Source of the DNA: Halichondria panicea
Taxonomy: Eukaryota; Porifera; Demospongiae; Suberitida; Halichondriidae
Direction: 5' to 3'
Assembly: GCF_963675165.1 (NCBI RefSeq)
Contig: NC_087391.1
Coordinates: 5,010,646 to 5,074,645, forward strand
Length of the DNA stretch: 64,000 nt
In this document: in pieces, positions 1 to 13,200 of the stretch
Numbering within the stretch: position 1 is the stretch's first letter
How the letters are laid out: the number at the start of each line of letters is the position of its first letter
Notes under the pieces: generated by a model
Seen by the model: the letters and a program-made list of their open reading frames with translations, nothing else
The model's database searches: none
Told to the model about the DNA's origin: nothing
Made by a program: the position numbers and the translations under genes

Positions 1-1270
1 TTGTAATACCGACGGCACTTTCGAAGCCGTGGATACGTGCAATTCGATTGGAGATTGCCCCTGTAAGACAAACGTTATGGGGGCCAAGTGCGATCAGTGC
101 AGACTCGGAACGACTAATTTGACCGCGAGTAATGTGGGCGGATGTGATGCGTGTGGGTGTGACTCTGTGGGATCAGCCAATTTGAACTGTGACCCTATAA
201 CGGGCATGTGCGAGTGTAAGCCTGGTGTGGGGGGTGTGCGATGTGACGCATGTTTGCCGGGCTTTTTTGGCTTCTCGGAGAGTGGGTGTGAGCGTTGTGA
301 GTGTGTGCCTGAGGGCGCTCTCAATAACGTCTGCGACTCAGTCACAGGTGTGTGCTCATGTGCCGATAATGTGTTTGGTGATCGATGTGATGCTTGTGAA
401 GATGGATTTTACAACGTGACAGCCGGATGTATGTCATGTGACTGCGATACAGCTGGAACTGAGAACGAAACAAGTGTATGTGATAAAACGACTGGACTCT
501 GCCCTTGTAAGATTAACGTTGAGGGGGAGAAATGTGATAGCTGTCTACCAGGATTCTCAAATCTGATTGGCTCAAATCCCGACGGATGTTCAGCATGTGA
601 TTGTTTCGGGCCTAATACAAACAATGCGGGTGTTGTATGTAACCCAGTTACGTTGCAGTGTGAGTGCGGTGCTACGGCAACTGGATTGAGATGCGAATCA
701 TGCGTGACCAGTTTTTATCAGACGGACACTGGCTGTGTGTCATGTGACTGTGTATCTGGTGGATCTCTGAGTGATGAGTGTGATGCTGTGACGGGACAGT
801 GTGAGTGTGGGAGTGTGGGCGTGGCTGGACGAAGGTGTGACACCTGCCTACCAGGATTCTTCCAATTCCCAACGTAAGGAGCACCATTTTGTCTTTATTA
901 TAAAAGTTGCACTAAGTCTTACTTATATTTGGCACGAAGTGATATCATGTTTGTTAGCTTTTATAAATGACAGTGAAATTTGTTGGCTATCTTTATTCGG
1001 AAGTTGCATAAAGTGTCTTAGCTTCGAGAATGATAATGCAAAGGTTATATTTCTTTCTTGATTTTTTCCTAACCATGTTCTGCCCCCCCCCCCCCCTCTG
1101 CAGCTGTTCCTCATGTGGGTGTGACCTTGCCGGCTCTGTAGAGGGTACGCTGTGTGACCCTGTCACTGGAGTGTGCAGCTGCAAACAGTACGTCACTGGG
1201 ACGCTCTGTGACAGCTGTGTCCCCGGGTTCCAACAGCTGGAGGCTAGCAACCCCTTCGGATGCTCTGCAC
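1..1270 (+). other. Usherin module: laminin-type EGF repeats
   Basis: Two exons (1-873 and 1104-1270) encode cysteine-rich units of about 45-50 residues with the laminin-EGF rhythm CxC, CDxxTGxCxC, GxxCDxC and PGF. Six are in the first exon, the first cut by the window edge, and one is in the second. The donor at 874 (GTAAGG) and the acceptor ending at 1103 (CTCTGCAG) join in phase 2. The intron between them carries a run of C just before the acceptor. In usherins these repeats follow the laminin N-terminal domain and form a rod outside the cell. Confidence 0.9.
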
Positions 1271-4200
1271 GTGAGTGAAGGATCATCTCTATTCGTGTAC
1301 TGTACCCCCTCAGGCAATACGTGTACTGTACCCCCTCAGGCAATACGTATACTGTACCCCCTCAGGCAATACGTGTTGTGTACCCCCTCAGGCAATACGT
1401 GTTGTGTACCCCCTCAGGCAATACGTGTTGTGTGCCCCCTCAGGCAATATGTATTTTGTACCCCCTCAGGCAATACGTGTTGTGTACCAAGCATAATGTT
1501 AAATAGTAGACACACAGTCCCTTAACCGTTGGAGCATGTCTGTAAAAAACAAGTAGGCTGCTTAACAGAAGGTTAGCTTACGGTGTACACAAGCCACTCA
1601 CCTTCCATTGATATAGGAAGACGAAGACGATATTTTTCTGGGCCTCAGTATTTGTTATACACTGACTAGTAAATGTCATGGTCTTGTTATACACTAACTA
1701 GTAAATGTCATGGTCTTGTTATACACTAACTAGTAAATGTCATGGTCTTGCAAGTGTGTAGATTGTACGAGCTGCCATTTGAATATTACGCAGAATACGT
1801 AATTATGTTTAAACACAATAGATCCCAAACACTTGAAATTTTCTCATATTCAAATGGCAGCTCATACGATACTTAAACGTAAGATTTTATATTATCTGCT
1901 TGCATTCTACAGAGCCTGATGAGCAAGCCCCACCCACTGTGATGCCCTCCTCCGCCACCTCTGTCCTCATCACCTGGCTCGAGCCCGAGGCACCGAATGG
2001 ACTCATTATTAGCTACACTGTCTATCGTGACGGCTCTCCGGTTGCCACGGTTACCACCCTCAACTATACCGATAATAATCTCATCCCAAATACCCGATAT
2101 CGATATTCCATTGAAGCGGCCAACTCTGTGGGTGCTACAGCCAGCGTAGAGGTCGAAGTTCAAACGCTCGAAGGTATCCCTGAGGGAATAGATCCTCCTA
2201 CGCTCACTGTATTGTCACCATATAGTGTACGAGTATTGTGGGTGGAGCCAGCCACGCCCAATGGGGGTGTGGTCCGTTATGAAGGCGTCATTGTGCAATT
2301 AGGATCTGAGCAAATTATCATCGAGGAGACTAGCGTGTTTAACACGACAGGAGATGTTTTTTCAACTGTTGTTTCTGAGCTAACTCCTTTCACTGTTTAT
2401 TACTTCATCATTCGAGCGTGTACATCCGGTGGGTGTGGCTCAAGTGAACTTTTTGCAGAAGTTCAGACCTTGCAAGCCCCTCCCACCTTTCAACCTGCAC
2501 CGAATGTGACGACCATCTCCTCGCAAGAATTGCTTGTAAATTGGGTGGTTCCCCCAATCCCCAACGGTGTAGTGTCCCACTACGAAGTGTTCCTGAGGGA
2601 TTTCCCCTTTAGCGGAGAGGGAGTGTCCCTAACCAATACCTCTGAGCTGTCGTTCCTGGCTCAAGGCCTGAGGCCGTTTGCAGCGTACGAGTTCAGTGTC
2701 GCTTCGTTCACAGCTGGAGGAGGTGTGCTCAGCGACTGGGTGCAAGGGACTACTGCCGAGGATGGTGAGTGTGTGTGTGTGTGGGTATGTGTGTGTGGGC
2801 GTGTGTGTGTGTGTATATGTGTGTGTGGAGGGTGTACAGATTATAGCATCGAATTTAGTTCAGTGAACTCATAGCAGGTACATGTAGTATAGCCTTGATG
2901 ATTTTTCCGCTGAATGAGTTCCTATTTAGTAGTTATGATGTGATGTGAATTCTGATCATGCATTCATTTTTCCCTCCAGCTCCAGAGGGTGTAGTCCCCC
3001 CCACGATCACCCCCCACAGTGCTACATCTCTGCAGCTCTCATGGAGGGAGCCTACCTCTCCCAATGGCATCATCCGTCGCTATGGCATCTATCAAGTTAC
3101 CATGGGAGTCAACCAACTAGTTGGCGATTACGCGACAGACCCTGGGACTATCATACTGAACAATCTTTCATCATTTACTGAGTACAGCTTCTTACTGGAG
3201 GTCTGTACGGCTATTGGCTGCACTAACAGTGACGTAGTTACTATGGCAACCCTAGAAGGAGGTGAGTATTAATCGTAGAAATGAAAATTTAGATATTGCA
3301 ACCGTCGTATTGTATATTGTAATTATAACCATTATACAAATTGTGAACTAGTAGAAACTATACAACTTTAGATAGCAACAATTAATACGAGATCAGTTGT
3401 TCAATTCCTCCGCTTTGATCTCCAGTCATGATATATAGACCGCTGAGCATACGTCAGTATGTACGTACGTAGGTCGGTAATTAACTGCACATGGTCTTTC
3501 TTCCACAGATCCGATTGGTCAATCTGATCCCACTGTCGTCAACGTGACCTCCACCTCTGTCTCCTTTTCGTGGGCGGGGCCTAATCAACCGAACGGCATC
3601 ATCACCGAATATTCTGTTAGTAGAAGGCGCTCCTCTGCCACCCCCCTTGAACAAGATGTGGGTGTGGCTTTCTACGGCACTGGACTTGCCAGCTTTGCAG
3701 CTGGAGTTGCCAATTTGGGCAGTTTTTCCAACGAGATTCGATTGACGTTTCGCACGCTTGTCCCTCAAGGCGTTATACTCTACTACATCAACCAGGCTGG
3801 ATCTGACCTCCTAGCGATTGAACTGAGAGGTGGTGTCCCATATTTCATCTTTGATGCCGGCACTGGTAGTGCGGAGATTGCGCCTGTTGTACAGTCGGGC
3901 ATGACATTCAGTGATGGCGAATGGCATAGTCTGATCGCAACTCAGAATGGCAGGACTGGTTCCATTCTAGTAGATGGTATGTACAGCGGGACTGGAATGT
4001 CCCCCGGCCAGGACAGTGTCATCGCAAGTTCACAGGCCCTACACATTGGGGGAATCCCCTCCGCGGCACCCCTGAGCACCATAGAAGGTGGGGCCACTCT
4101 GAGCAGAAGTCGTTTTGCCGGCTGTCTGTTTAATGTAGTTCTAAACGGAGAGGAAGTAGATTTAACTCAATCGTCATCTAGCGAAGGAGTAGACGTTGTC

Positions 4201-7200
4201 AACGGATGTCCGGTAGACGTGGGAAGTGGGTGGAGACTTGTGGGGAACGGGTACGTTGCATTGGAGGAGAATTCCATCAGTCACTCTGATTTTTCATTGA
4301 CCTTTGAACTGCACACTTTGGACTCTGACGCTCTAGTTTTATTCGCTTATAGTGCCGATCTTGAAAATGCTCTTGGTATTGAAATCCGAAACTCCTCGCT
4401 CTATGTTGTTGCCCGTGGCAACGGAACCAGATACATTTTGATTGGTCGCCAGCATGCCCCCTGTGCAACGAACAATTTATCCATACGTTTGACTGTAAAT
4501 GGAACGACAGTTTCGATCAGTACGCTCGGAGAAGATAGTTACATCGTGACGAATTTGTGGCCTGTTACCATTCTTACGTCAGCTGTGTATTTTGGGGGTG
4601 TTCCTAGGGGAAGTCCCGGCTATGCTCTGGCTGTGCAGCTGGGCCTCAACGTTGCTACTCGGCTCAGTGGATGTATGAGAAGTGTGGAGCTGGTGTCAGG
4701 TGGTGTGGGCGTGGGCGTGAGTGTGGGTGACTCGTCTCAGGTTAGATTTGATGGGTGTGGCCTCACCAGAGGAAGTGGGTGTGTCTCTCCAGTGGATGTC
4801 AATGTTGGTACAGGAATGTCTTATACTGACGCACCATTGGAGTCGTTCACAGGTAATCAAGTACTGCAATACCATAGATACAATACATCACCGCATTCTG
4901 TACAAAGCCCCAATATTGCAGAATTGTTAATTATTTTTTTGTACACAGATTACCTTCATCGTGTGAGTGCCAGTAACTCTGTTGGAACAGCTGTGAGTGG
5001 GTGGGTTGCTACGACAACACTCCCCGGAGGTTAGTAAGATCACACAATTCATGCATTCATTGTTTGTAGTGAAGTAAGTTATGTAAGGTACCAGTAGGTT
5101 GTAATTAATTAAGATGAGCGTTTGTAGCAGTGTTCTCCCTGTATATATATAGCGTTGGTGATTGCACAATAAGGCTTGCCGTAAATTGTTAGCTACAGTA
5201 CTGTACCAGCACGCACACGTCATTCATACACCCACTCCACACACCCCACACGCACACTTCATTCATACACCCACTCCACACACACACACACACAGTGCCG
5301 GCTCTGGTGACTGTTTCCCTGGTAGCTAATACAACTGACTCTCTCTCCGTCACGTGGACAAGACCCAGTGTCACCAGAGGCTTGATTACATCATATGACA
5401 TCACAGCCCTCCCTACGAGCACAGTTGGTCTCCCTTCTCCCCTCGGCAGTGTATCTGTGAGCTCATTGGTCGTATCGTCACCAGAGATGGTTCTCGTGGC
5501 AACGCTGAGTGGTCTGGAGCCTGCTACTACTTACGAGGTCACAGCTACAGCCTTCACCCGTGGGGGGGCTAGTACAGGACCCCCCACCAAGCTCAGCACT
5601 GGGGAAGCAGGTATGTCAACATACAGGATCCAGTTAGTGACAATGGAAAAGGCTTGTTAAATAGACTTATGTAATTCCCTGTAAAGCCTACGGTAGAAGT
5701 TCATTCTAGCTGATCGAGCAATTCGGTATAATATAGTGAATTTATTTGCACAACATTTTGACAATTACATTATTGTCTTAGTGAAAATTCTACTTGCGTG
5801 TACAACTATTAAACTCATGAGCTCAATCTTTTGTTCCATGCGCAGTACCGGTTGGTGTTCAAGCTCCAATGGTAACCCTTGTGGAGTCACGGCAACTCGG
5901 TATCGCTTGGCAACAGCCCACCATCCCCAACGGCATCATCGTGCGTTTCGACTTGTTTTTAGATGGTGAAATTCGATTCTCTGGCCCCAATAACTCCACA
6001 ATCATCAGTTCTCTATCTCCTTTCACTGAGTACTCACTTCTCCTACAAGCGTGCACTAGTGTGGGGTGCTCCAGCAGCGCCATGGTAACCGGACAGACAC
6101 TACCAGATCAACCAATGGGATTGGCTGCTCCTAATCTCACCGCTCTCAGTCCGAGCTCGATAGAGGCCGTATGGGACTTTCCCCAAGAACCGAACGGAGC
6201 CATTTTAAGGTTCGAACTTCGACAACTTTTCGGCCCAGAGCAATCCCAGTTCATTGTTGTATTTAACGGATTGGGACTTGAGACCACTCTTACTGGTTTA
6301 ACCCCGAACACACTGTATACTTACCAGCTGGTGGTATTCAATGCAGGGGGTAATGGGGTCAGCGATACCGCGAGTGTGGTGACTCTAGAGGGGGTCCCTG
6401 ATGGCGTTATACCCCCCACAGTGCTCGTTGTCAACTCAACCACTCTTAATATCACATGGTTCGAACCGACCATCCCTAATGGCGTTATCACCGAGTACAT
6501 TTTATTACAAAATGGGACAACTATTTTCTCCGGACTCACCTTCTATTTCGTCGTTTCCGACCTTCAACCCTTCAGCTTCTACTCGTACTCTATCATGGCG
6601 TGTACTGTACGTAACTGCAGCTCTAGCGCACCCACGGTTACCATGACGCCAGAAGCCCGTCCAACCGGTTATATACCCCCCACAGTCGTAACCATCACGC
6701 CCACATCTATCCAACTCCTCATTAATCCCGTCATCTCCCCCAACGGAATTGTTACGTACATCCTCACACTTAGTGATTCGCCTGACCCGCTGTACAATAG
6801 TTCCGTCCCCTCGACTGTCACTATTGACAACCTGAGACCGTTCACCGAGTACAGCTTGGTCCTGGTGGTTAGTAACAGTGCTGGATCACTCATTGGTCCC
6901 TCGTTTTCCCTCACTACGCAGCCCTCAGGTGAGTGCCTGTTGCTATAGCTAAATGTACACACTTACGTATGGTATGGTTGCCCCCCAGTTAAAATATATT
7001 TTTGCCTCCATTATTATTTTGATGAGCAATTGTAAAATGGATTTATTCTGAATTATTCATTAAACTGAATATACGTTGTGTTTTGTGTGTGCGTGTATGT
7101 TGTGATTTTTCCCCTCTATTTTTGCAGTCCCCGAAGATCTAGCTCCATCCACTGTCACTGCTCTCAATGCTACCACCTTCCGAGTGGACTGGACTCCGCC

Positions 7201-10200
7201 CACCTCACCAAACGGGTTGATCCAGTCATACGAGATCATCCTCAGCGGTGATGGTGCAACAGAGGTGTTGGAACAAGGCTTGTCGTTAGCGAGTGTTCTC
7301 AATGGACTACGACCTTTCACTGTCTACTATGTAATCATCAGAGCAAACAACACGGTGGGTAGCGTCGTCTCTATGGCAACCAACTTTACAACAGGCGAAA
7401 CAGGTATGTCAAGACATTGTATGTTGTGTATATGATATGTACGGCAGAGTATCCAAAACAGACTAAAATTAAAGTTGAAGAAGAAAAAGTGAAAGAGAAT
7501 GGAACCCATCACCCATGATCCTAACTTATGTTCCCCAACCACTAAGCCACTAATTAGTTTGATACTGATGCCATTAAACCTGTTTCACACAATGCATTCA
7601 CAAGTGTATGTACTGTATGTATATACAGACAATGCATCCACTGTACATGTACACACACAGCACCTGCTGGGTTTGATCGCATTGTTCCCCTGGAGATCAG
7701 CTCCCGCTACATTCTCCTCTCCTGGGACGAGCCGGCCGCTACTAACGGGATCCTCGTCAACTACACTGTCCTCGTAGGGGGTGTGGTCTTAACCACCAGG
7801 CCTCCCTCCGTGCTGGTGTACAATGTGACGTCCCTGAGTCCATTCACTGGCTACAGCTTCACGGTGCAGGCCTGTACTTCAGTGGGCTGTGTGGAGAGTC
7901 CAGTGCTGTCTCTAGTCACCGACCAAGACAGTGAGTTATTGTTGTCTGTATATCTGAACACGCCTAACTATAGTCTCTTCCGAGCTTTTAAAAATGAAAT
8001 TGGACCAAGGGGACATTAGTTACGGCCTGTGCCATTATACAATTATTATGCATACCGTCAGTGGAAGCTGTACAACTTCGAGAGCCATGACTTTAGTTTG
8101 TACAATTATTTTATGAAAGCTTGAAAAGACACTTTTCATGGTGTGCTCCAATGTTAATTTTAGTCCTGACCATAATTTTGTCATTTTCGCCATTGGACCA
8201 TGGGCTATAATCCGTGGTGCAAGGCCAAATTCTGGTATCTGTACATGCAAAATTGAAGACACCATTTGAAAGATCTGATTGTAACCATTCAGAAAATCAG
8301 AAATTGGATCCACGGAACTCAAGTTTATGGCAACTGAAAGAGTTCTCGAGCCATTGATTACACGGGGGACAGTGTACATGTAGTTGAACATCTTTCAGCA
8401 GCCATAACTATTGTATTATTGATCCAATTTCAAATTTTTTTTGATTTTCTGAAAGCTTAAACAGATAGCTTTCAAATGATGTGTTTAAATCCAAAAATTG
8501 GTTAGGGCCATAATTTGGCATTTTTCGCCTTTGGACCATGGGCTATAATCCATGGTATTTGGCCGAAACTGACAAATTCTGTTATTTCCCAAATATGAAC
8601 ATTAATTACGCCATTTGAAAGGTCTCTTTCTAAGCTTTCAGAAAATCAGAAAATTGTTGAAATCAGATCGATAGAACTCAAGTTATGGCTGCTGAAATCC
8701 CACTTCCCAACCATGCAATTATAGGGAGGAGTTGCTACTTTATACTTTTTGTTGATATGAAATGTAGTCGCTCTCATAATCCCACCATGCACACGTACAC
8801 GCACACAGTTCCCGAGGGACTATCAGAGCTGTCCGTCACCTTTGTCAGTGGGCGTGTTCTCATCACTTGGACCACACCCACAAGTCCCAATGGGATCATA
8901 AGTGAATACCGTGTTGAGAGGACCACCCCCTCTGTTGCTAACATCTCATTGGTCGGAACACTAACGGTGGAGCCATTTGTGGTTGCTGACATCAACGTTC
9001 GTCCGTTCACAATGTACATGTATCGACTGGTGGTCGAGAATGGAGGGGGCATGGCTGTGGGGGCGTTCACGAGCGTCACAACTCCACAAACTGGTGAGTG
9101 TGTGTGAGGGGGCGGTGTGGTGTCGTACTGGTCTGTTTCAGTATAGCTTTCAGAGTCGCAATAAAAGTATAAAGTAACGTGGGATTGTATTGTACAGTCT
9201 GTTTGCGTTCAGAATAGCTGTGGAAGTTCTGTGGTAAATTATGGCTTCATTAATGCTTTGTGTGATGGAAAATGGTAATTTTTAGCTGGTAGGAGATTAC
9301 CACTTCTAGATATAGAAAAGCGCTTTTTAACAAGGAATCCAATAGTATATGCAGTTGAGTAAACCATGACAAAGTTATGGCAATTAAGAGCGCCATTCTG
9401 AATGCTTAGTCTAACCATGTATGTTCCTGCAGCTCCTGAAGGTGTTCTCTCTCCTGCCCTTGAGGCGATATTGTCCACAGCTGTCACTGTGACCTTTAAC
9501 CCTCCTCTCACACCTAACGGCATTGTCACCATGTACACCATCACACGCCTCACACCTCTCACAACCTTCTCCTTCACACCGCAATCACTTCCCAACGACA
9601 CAAACCAATTCACCTTCAACGACAACACCCTCACACCTTACACTACTTACACGTACACACTGGAGGTGTGCACTATGGGAGGCTGTGCTGTTAGTGACCC
9701 CTCATCTGTACGGACGCTGGAGGACACACCTACTGGTGTTGCTATGCCGACTGTTGTCATGGTGAGCTCCGAGGAGTTAGAAGTGACATGGATGGATCCA
9801 AATATGCCAAATGGTATTATTCTGAGTTTTGATCTTCTGAGGAAATTTGTCGGCTTTGAAATATCACCTAGTCCAATAAACTGTTGCGAGGAGTACTTGT
9901 CAAACCGGTTGAACCAGTCAGACAAGTGTGATTATGTGACCTCTACAGACTTTAACGATACCTCCTTTACGGACTCTGAACTTCGACCTTTCACCTACTA
10001 TCAATACTGTATCATCGTCACCAATAGTGCTGGCTCAGCATTTAGTGAAGAGACCACACCCACTCGTACTGACCCTGCCCCCATGCCACTACGAGGTCCG
10101 ACACTCAATGCCACCACTCTCAATAGTACGGCCATCGAGCTTCGCTGGACCTCAGTCAATGTGGACACTCTCCTAGGACCTTTAGAAGGGTACTCAGTTT

Positions 10201-13200
10201 TCGGGGGGATTTCAGGTTCTCCTGGTTTTGGGGTGGAGCTATTTTCGGGACTGGAGTTGAGTTTTGTGGCCACTGGACTTATTGCGAGTACTGAGTACGT
10301 ATTTGTGGTTTCCGTTAGCAACGGCGAGGGAGTGGCTTTCAGTAACAACAACACAGCCATCACTGAGGAAGGAAGTGAGTAGTGCGTGTGTATGTGTATA
10401 TATTACATGTACGTAACTTTGACTGCCCATATTAACTCGAGATGAACAGAACTAAAGGATGCGTGTTATAGTAAGCCCTATCCAAGAGTGTACTTACATT
10501 TTGGGCCCATTTTTCCCAAATTTTGGAGCTCCTTAAAAATGTAATAAATTATGTGCATACAGTGATTGTAGAGCTTTTTTTTTACTGTGTCTTGTGCAAA
10601 ATAAAGTCAGAATTATAATGCAAATTGCATGTACAGTAATCAATTTTGGAACTACATGTAGTACACTACACTGTACTTGGACTTGTCGCTGGTAACTTAT
10701 TTAATGTACCTCTCCACTCCCACAGTCCCGGCTGAGCTGAGTGCTCCTGTGGTGACAGCTGTGTCGGACACCTCCCTCTCCGTCACCTTCTCAGAGCCAG
10801 CTGAGCCAAACGGTGTCATCATCCTCTACACAATCTATCTGTGAGTACCCGTATATACACTAGCTCCCACAGTACAGAACAGTGTACGTATTATAATTAT
10901 ATATAGTTACAATCGTGTTTATGGTGTCTCAGGCATTTCTGTCAATAATTAACGGCACGTGTAGAGTCTTAGTGTATCTAACAACAATAGATGCAATAAT
11001 TATGGTGATACAAATTGGAGCATTCATTGTCAGTTTGTTGACTCAATGGCTTAGTGGTTTAACTCATCTTATTTCTAGGGAGGAGTTAGTAGAGTGGGCC
11101 AGGGGTTCATTTACCACTCTTTTAGTATTATAGAGTACATAATTATGTTAGATTTTCCCACTGATAACCCCCCCACACACACACACAGTGACACCATGGT
11201 AGTGGCCAATGCAACGGCCCCAGGCACACTCTTCCTCACTAGCCTCACACCTTACACACTCTACATTGTACAAGTGGAGGCGTGCACACAGTTCGGATGC
11301 ACTGCCAGCGATCTGGTTGCCATGAGAACACTAGAAGGAGGTGAGTAGTTACAAAAGCCTCTCAAATAATAGTGTATACTTTTGTGAACATCTCCTTGTG
11401 ATACACTGTGACAGTCATGTACACGTGATCATGAGTGACAGACCACCCCCTCTCCCCCCCCGTACAGCTCCGTCTGGTCTGGCCTCCCCCTTTGTCACCA
11501 TCACTGGGCCCACCTCCGCCAACATCACATGGGGTAAGTACCGCACTATCACACCCACTAAATATATACGTAGAACTGAAATTGCTTTAATTTCAATTTA
11601 CTCAAAATTTGTTCATGGACACTATAAAGGTGTATCAGAAAACTATCTGCCTACTTTAATTGATAGTTATTTTTGTGAAATGCTGTACTTTGAACCCCCC
11701 TCCCCTCTGCAGGTGCTCCTAACCAGCCCAATGGCGTGATTACTGAGTATCAAGTGCTACTCTTCACACAAGGCTCGACTGAAGCCACGTTGTTATTCTC
11801 TGGACTTGATTTCGCTGTGTCGGTGTCGACTCTTGCTCCATTCACAACATACAACTTTCAAGTCGTGACCTTTAACCAAGCCGGAAACGTATCTAGTGTA
11901 TTTACCAGAAGGATCACAGATGAAGCCCCACCCACTTTTGTGCCACCCCCCACGGTGAGCGTGCAATCGTCCAATGAGATCGTTCTAACTTGGTCCGAAC
12001 CCATCGAATTGAACGGCATTTTGATTAGCTATCGAGTCTATCGCGATAACGAAGCTCTAATATCGACCACCCTCCTGACCACCTATTCTGACAACCGTCT
12101 GGAGCCTGCCACTACCTACACCTTCACTCTAGAGGCTTGCACTAATGGCGGATGTACGAACAGCTCACAAGTATCAAATACAACATTTGAAGCACTCCCT
12201 GAGGGCGTCTCGGACCCAGAACTCGTTAATATCGGACCTCGCTCTGCAACTATCAGATGGGAAGCTCCAACCATACCGAATGGAATTATCACAAACTATA
12301 TCTTCACTCTTTTGACAAACGACACTCAGTTATTTAACGGACTCGCGTTGTCTTTTGAACTTGATAATCTGACGCCATATACGAACTATTCGTTGTTATT
12401 GGAGACCTGTAACAGTATTGGATGTGTAGCAGGTGCTCGTCTCGAGGTACCCACTCTTCAGGATATTCCCGAGGGTTTGGACGCCCCCTCACTAAGAGAT
12501 CTAACCTCTACGGAAGTAGCTATTGAATGGAGCGCACCTACTGCTCCTAATGGTGATATCATCACGTACATACTTCGCCGTGGAAATGAATCATTTCCAA
12601 GCGACCCTGAGGTCATCTTCCGAGGTCTGGCGTTCTCATTCAACGATGGTGGACTACTAGCAGCCACTCTCTATTTCTACACAATCGAAGCCGTCAACGG
12701 GGCTGGCAGTTTAACAAGCACTCGTAGTGATTTCCAAACCGTTCCAGACCTCCCAGGGGGTATTTCACCCCCTACAGTCGAGGTTCGCGGAGCTAACGAG
12801 ATATTCGTGTCATGGTCCGAGCCTACCCTTCCGAATGGCGATATTTCTCGCTACACACTGTTCATTAATGGAAATGGGATACCGTTGGGAATTTCGTTTG
12901 CATATACTGCCAGAGAACTGACTCCGTTTACCGTGTACTCATTTTACTTTGAGGTCTGTAATCAAGCTGGATGTGCAAGTAGCGTGTCTGTCACTGTGGT
13001 AACCGAGCAAGCACTTGCCGAGGGAGTAACTCCGCCCACTCTCACCGTCCTGGGTCCTACGTCACTCCGAGTCTCTTGGACACCTCCTCTCTCCCCCAAT
13101 GGAGTTATATCGAGATACGAAATTCGGCGTCGACTTTTCGAGAACATTTTCACCGAGACCATTCAACACAGTGGGGACTCTTCTGATCTCAGCTTCACAA

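Noticed and set aside
1295-1490. Regular 26-bp repeats resembling a CRISPR array
   Set aside because: Units are directly adjacent with no unique spacers, in an animal intron; it is a minisatellite.
1154-1525. Overlapping open frames in three phases through the 26-bp repeat
   Set aside because: Artefact of a stop-free repeat whose length is not a multiple of three.
8035-8391. 118-residue minus-strand frame in a usherin intron
   Set aside because: Coincides with an interspersed repeat; no domain, no splice context.
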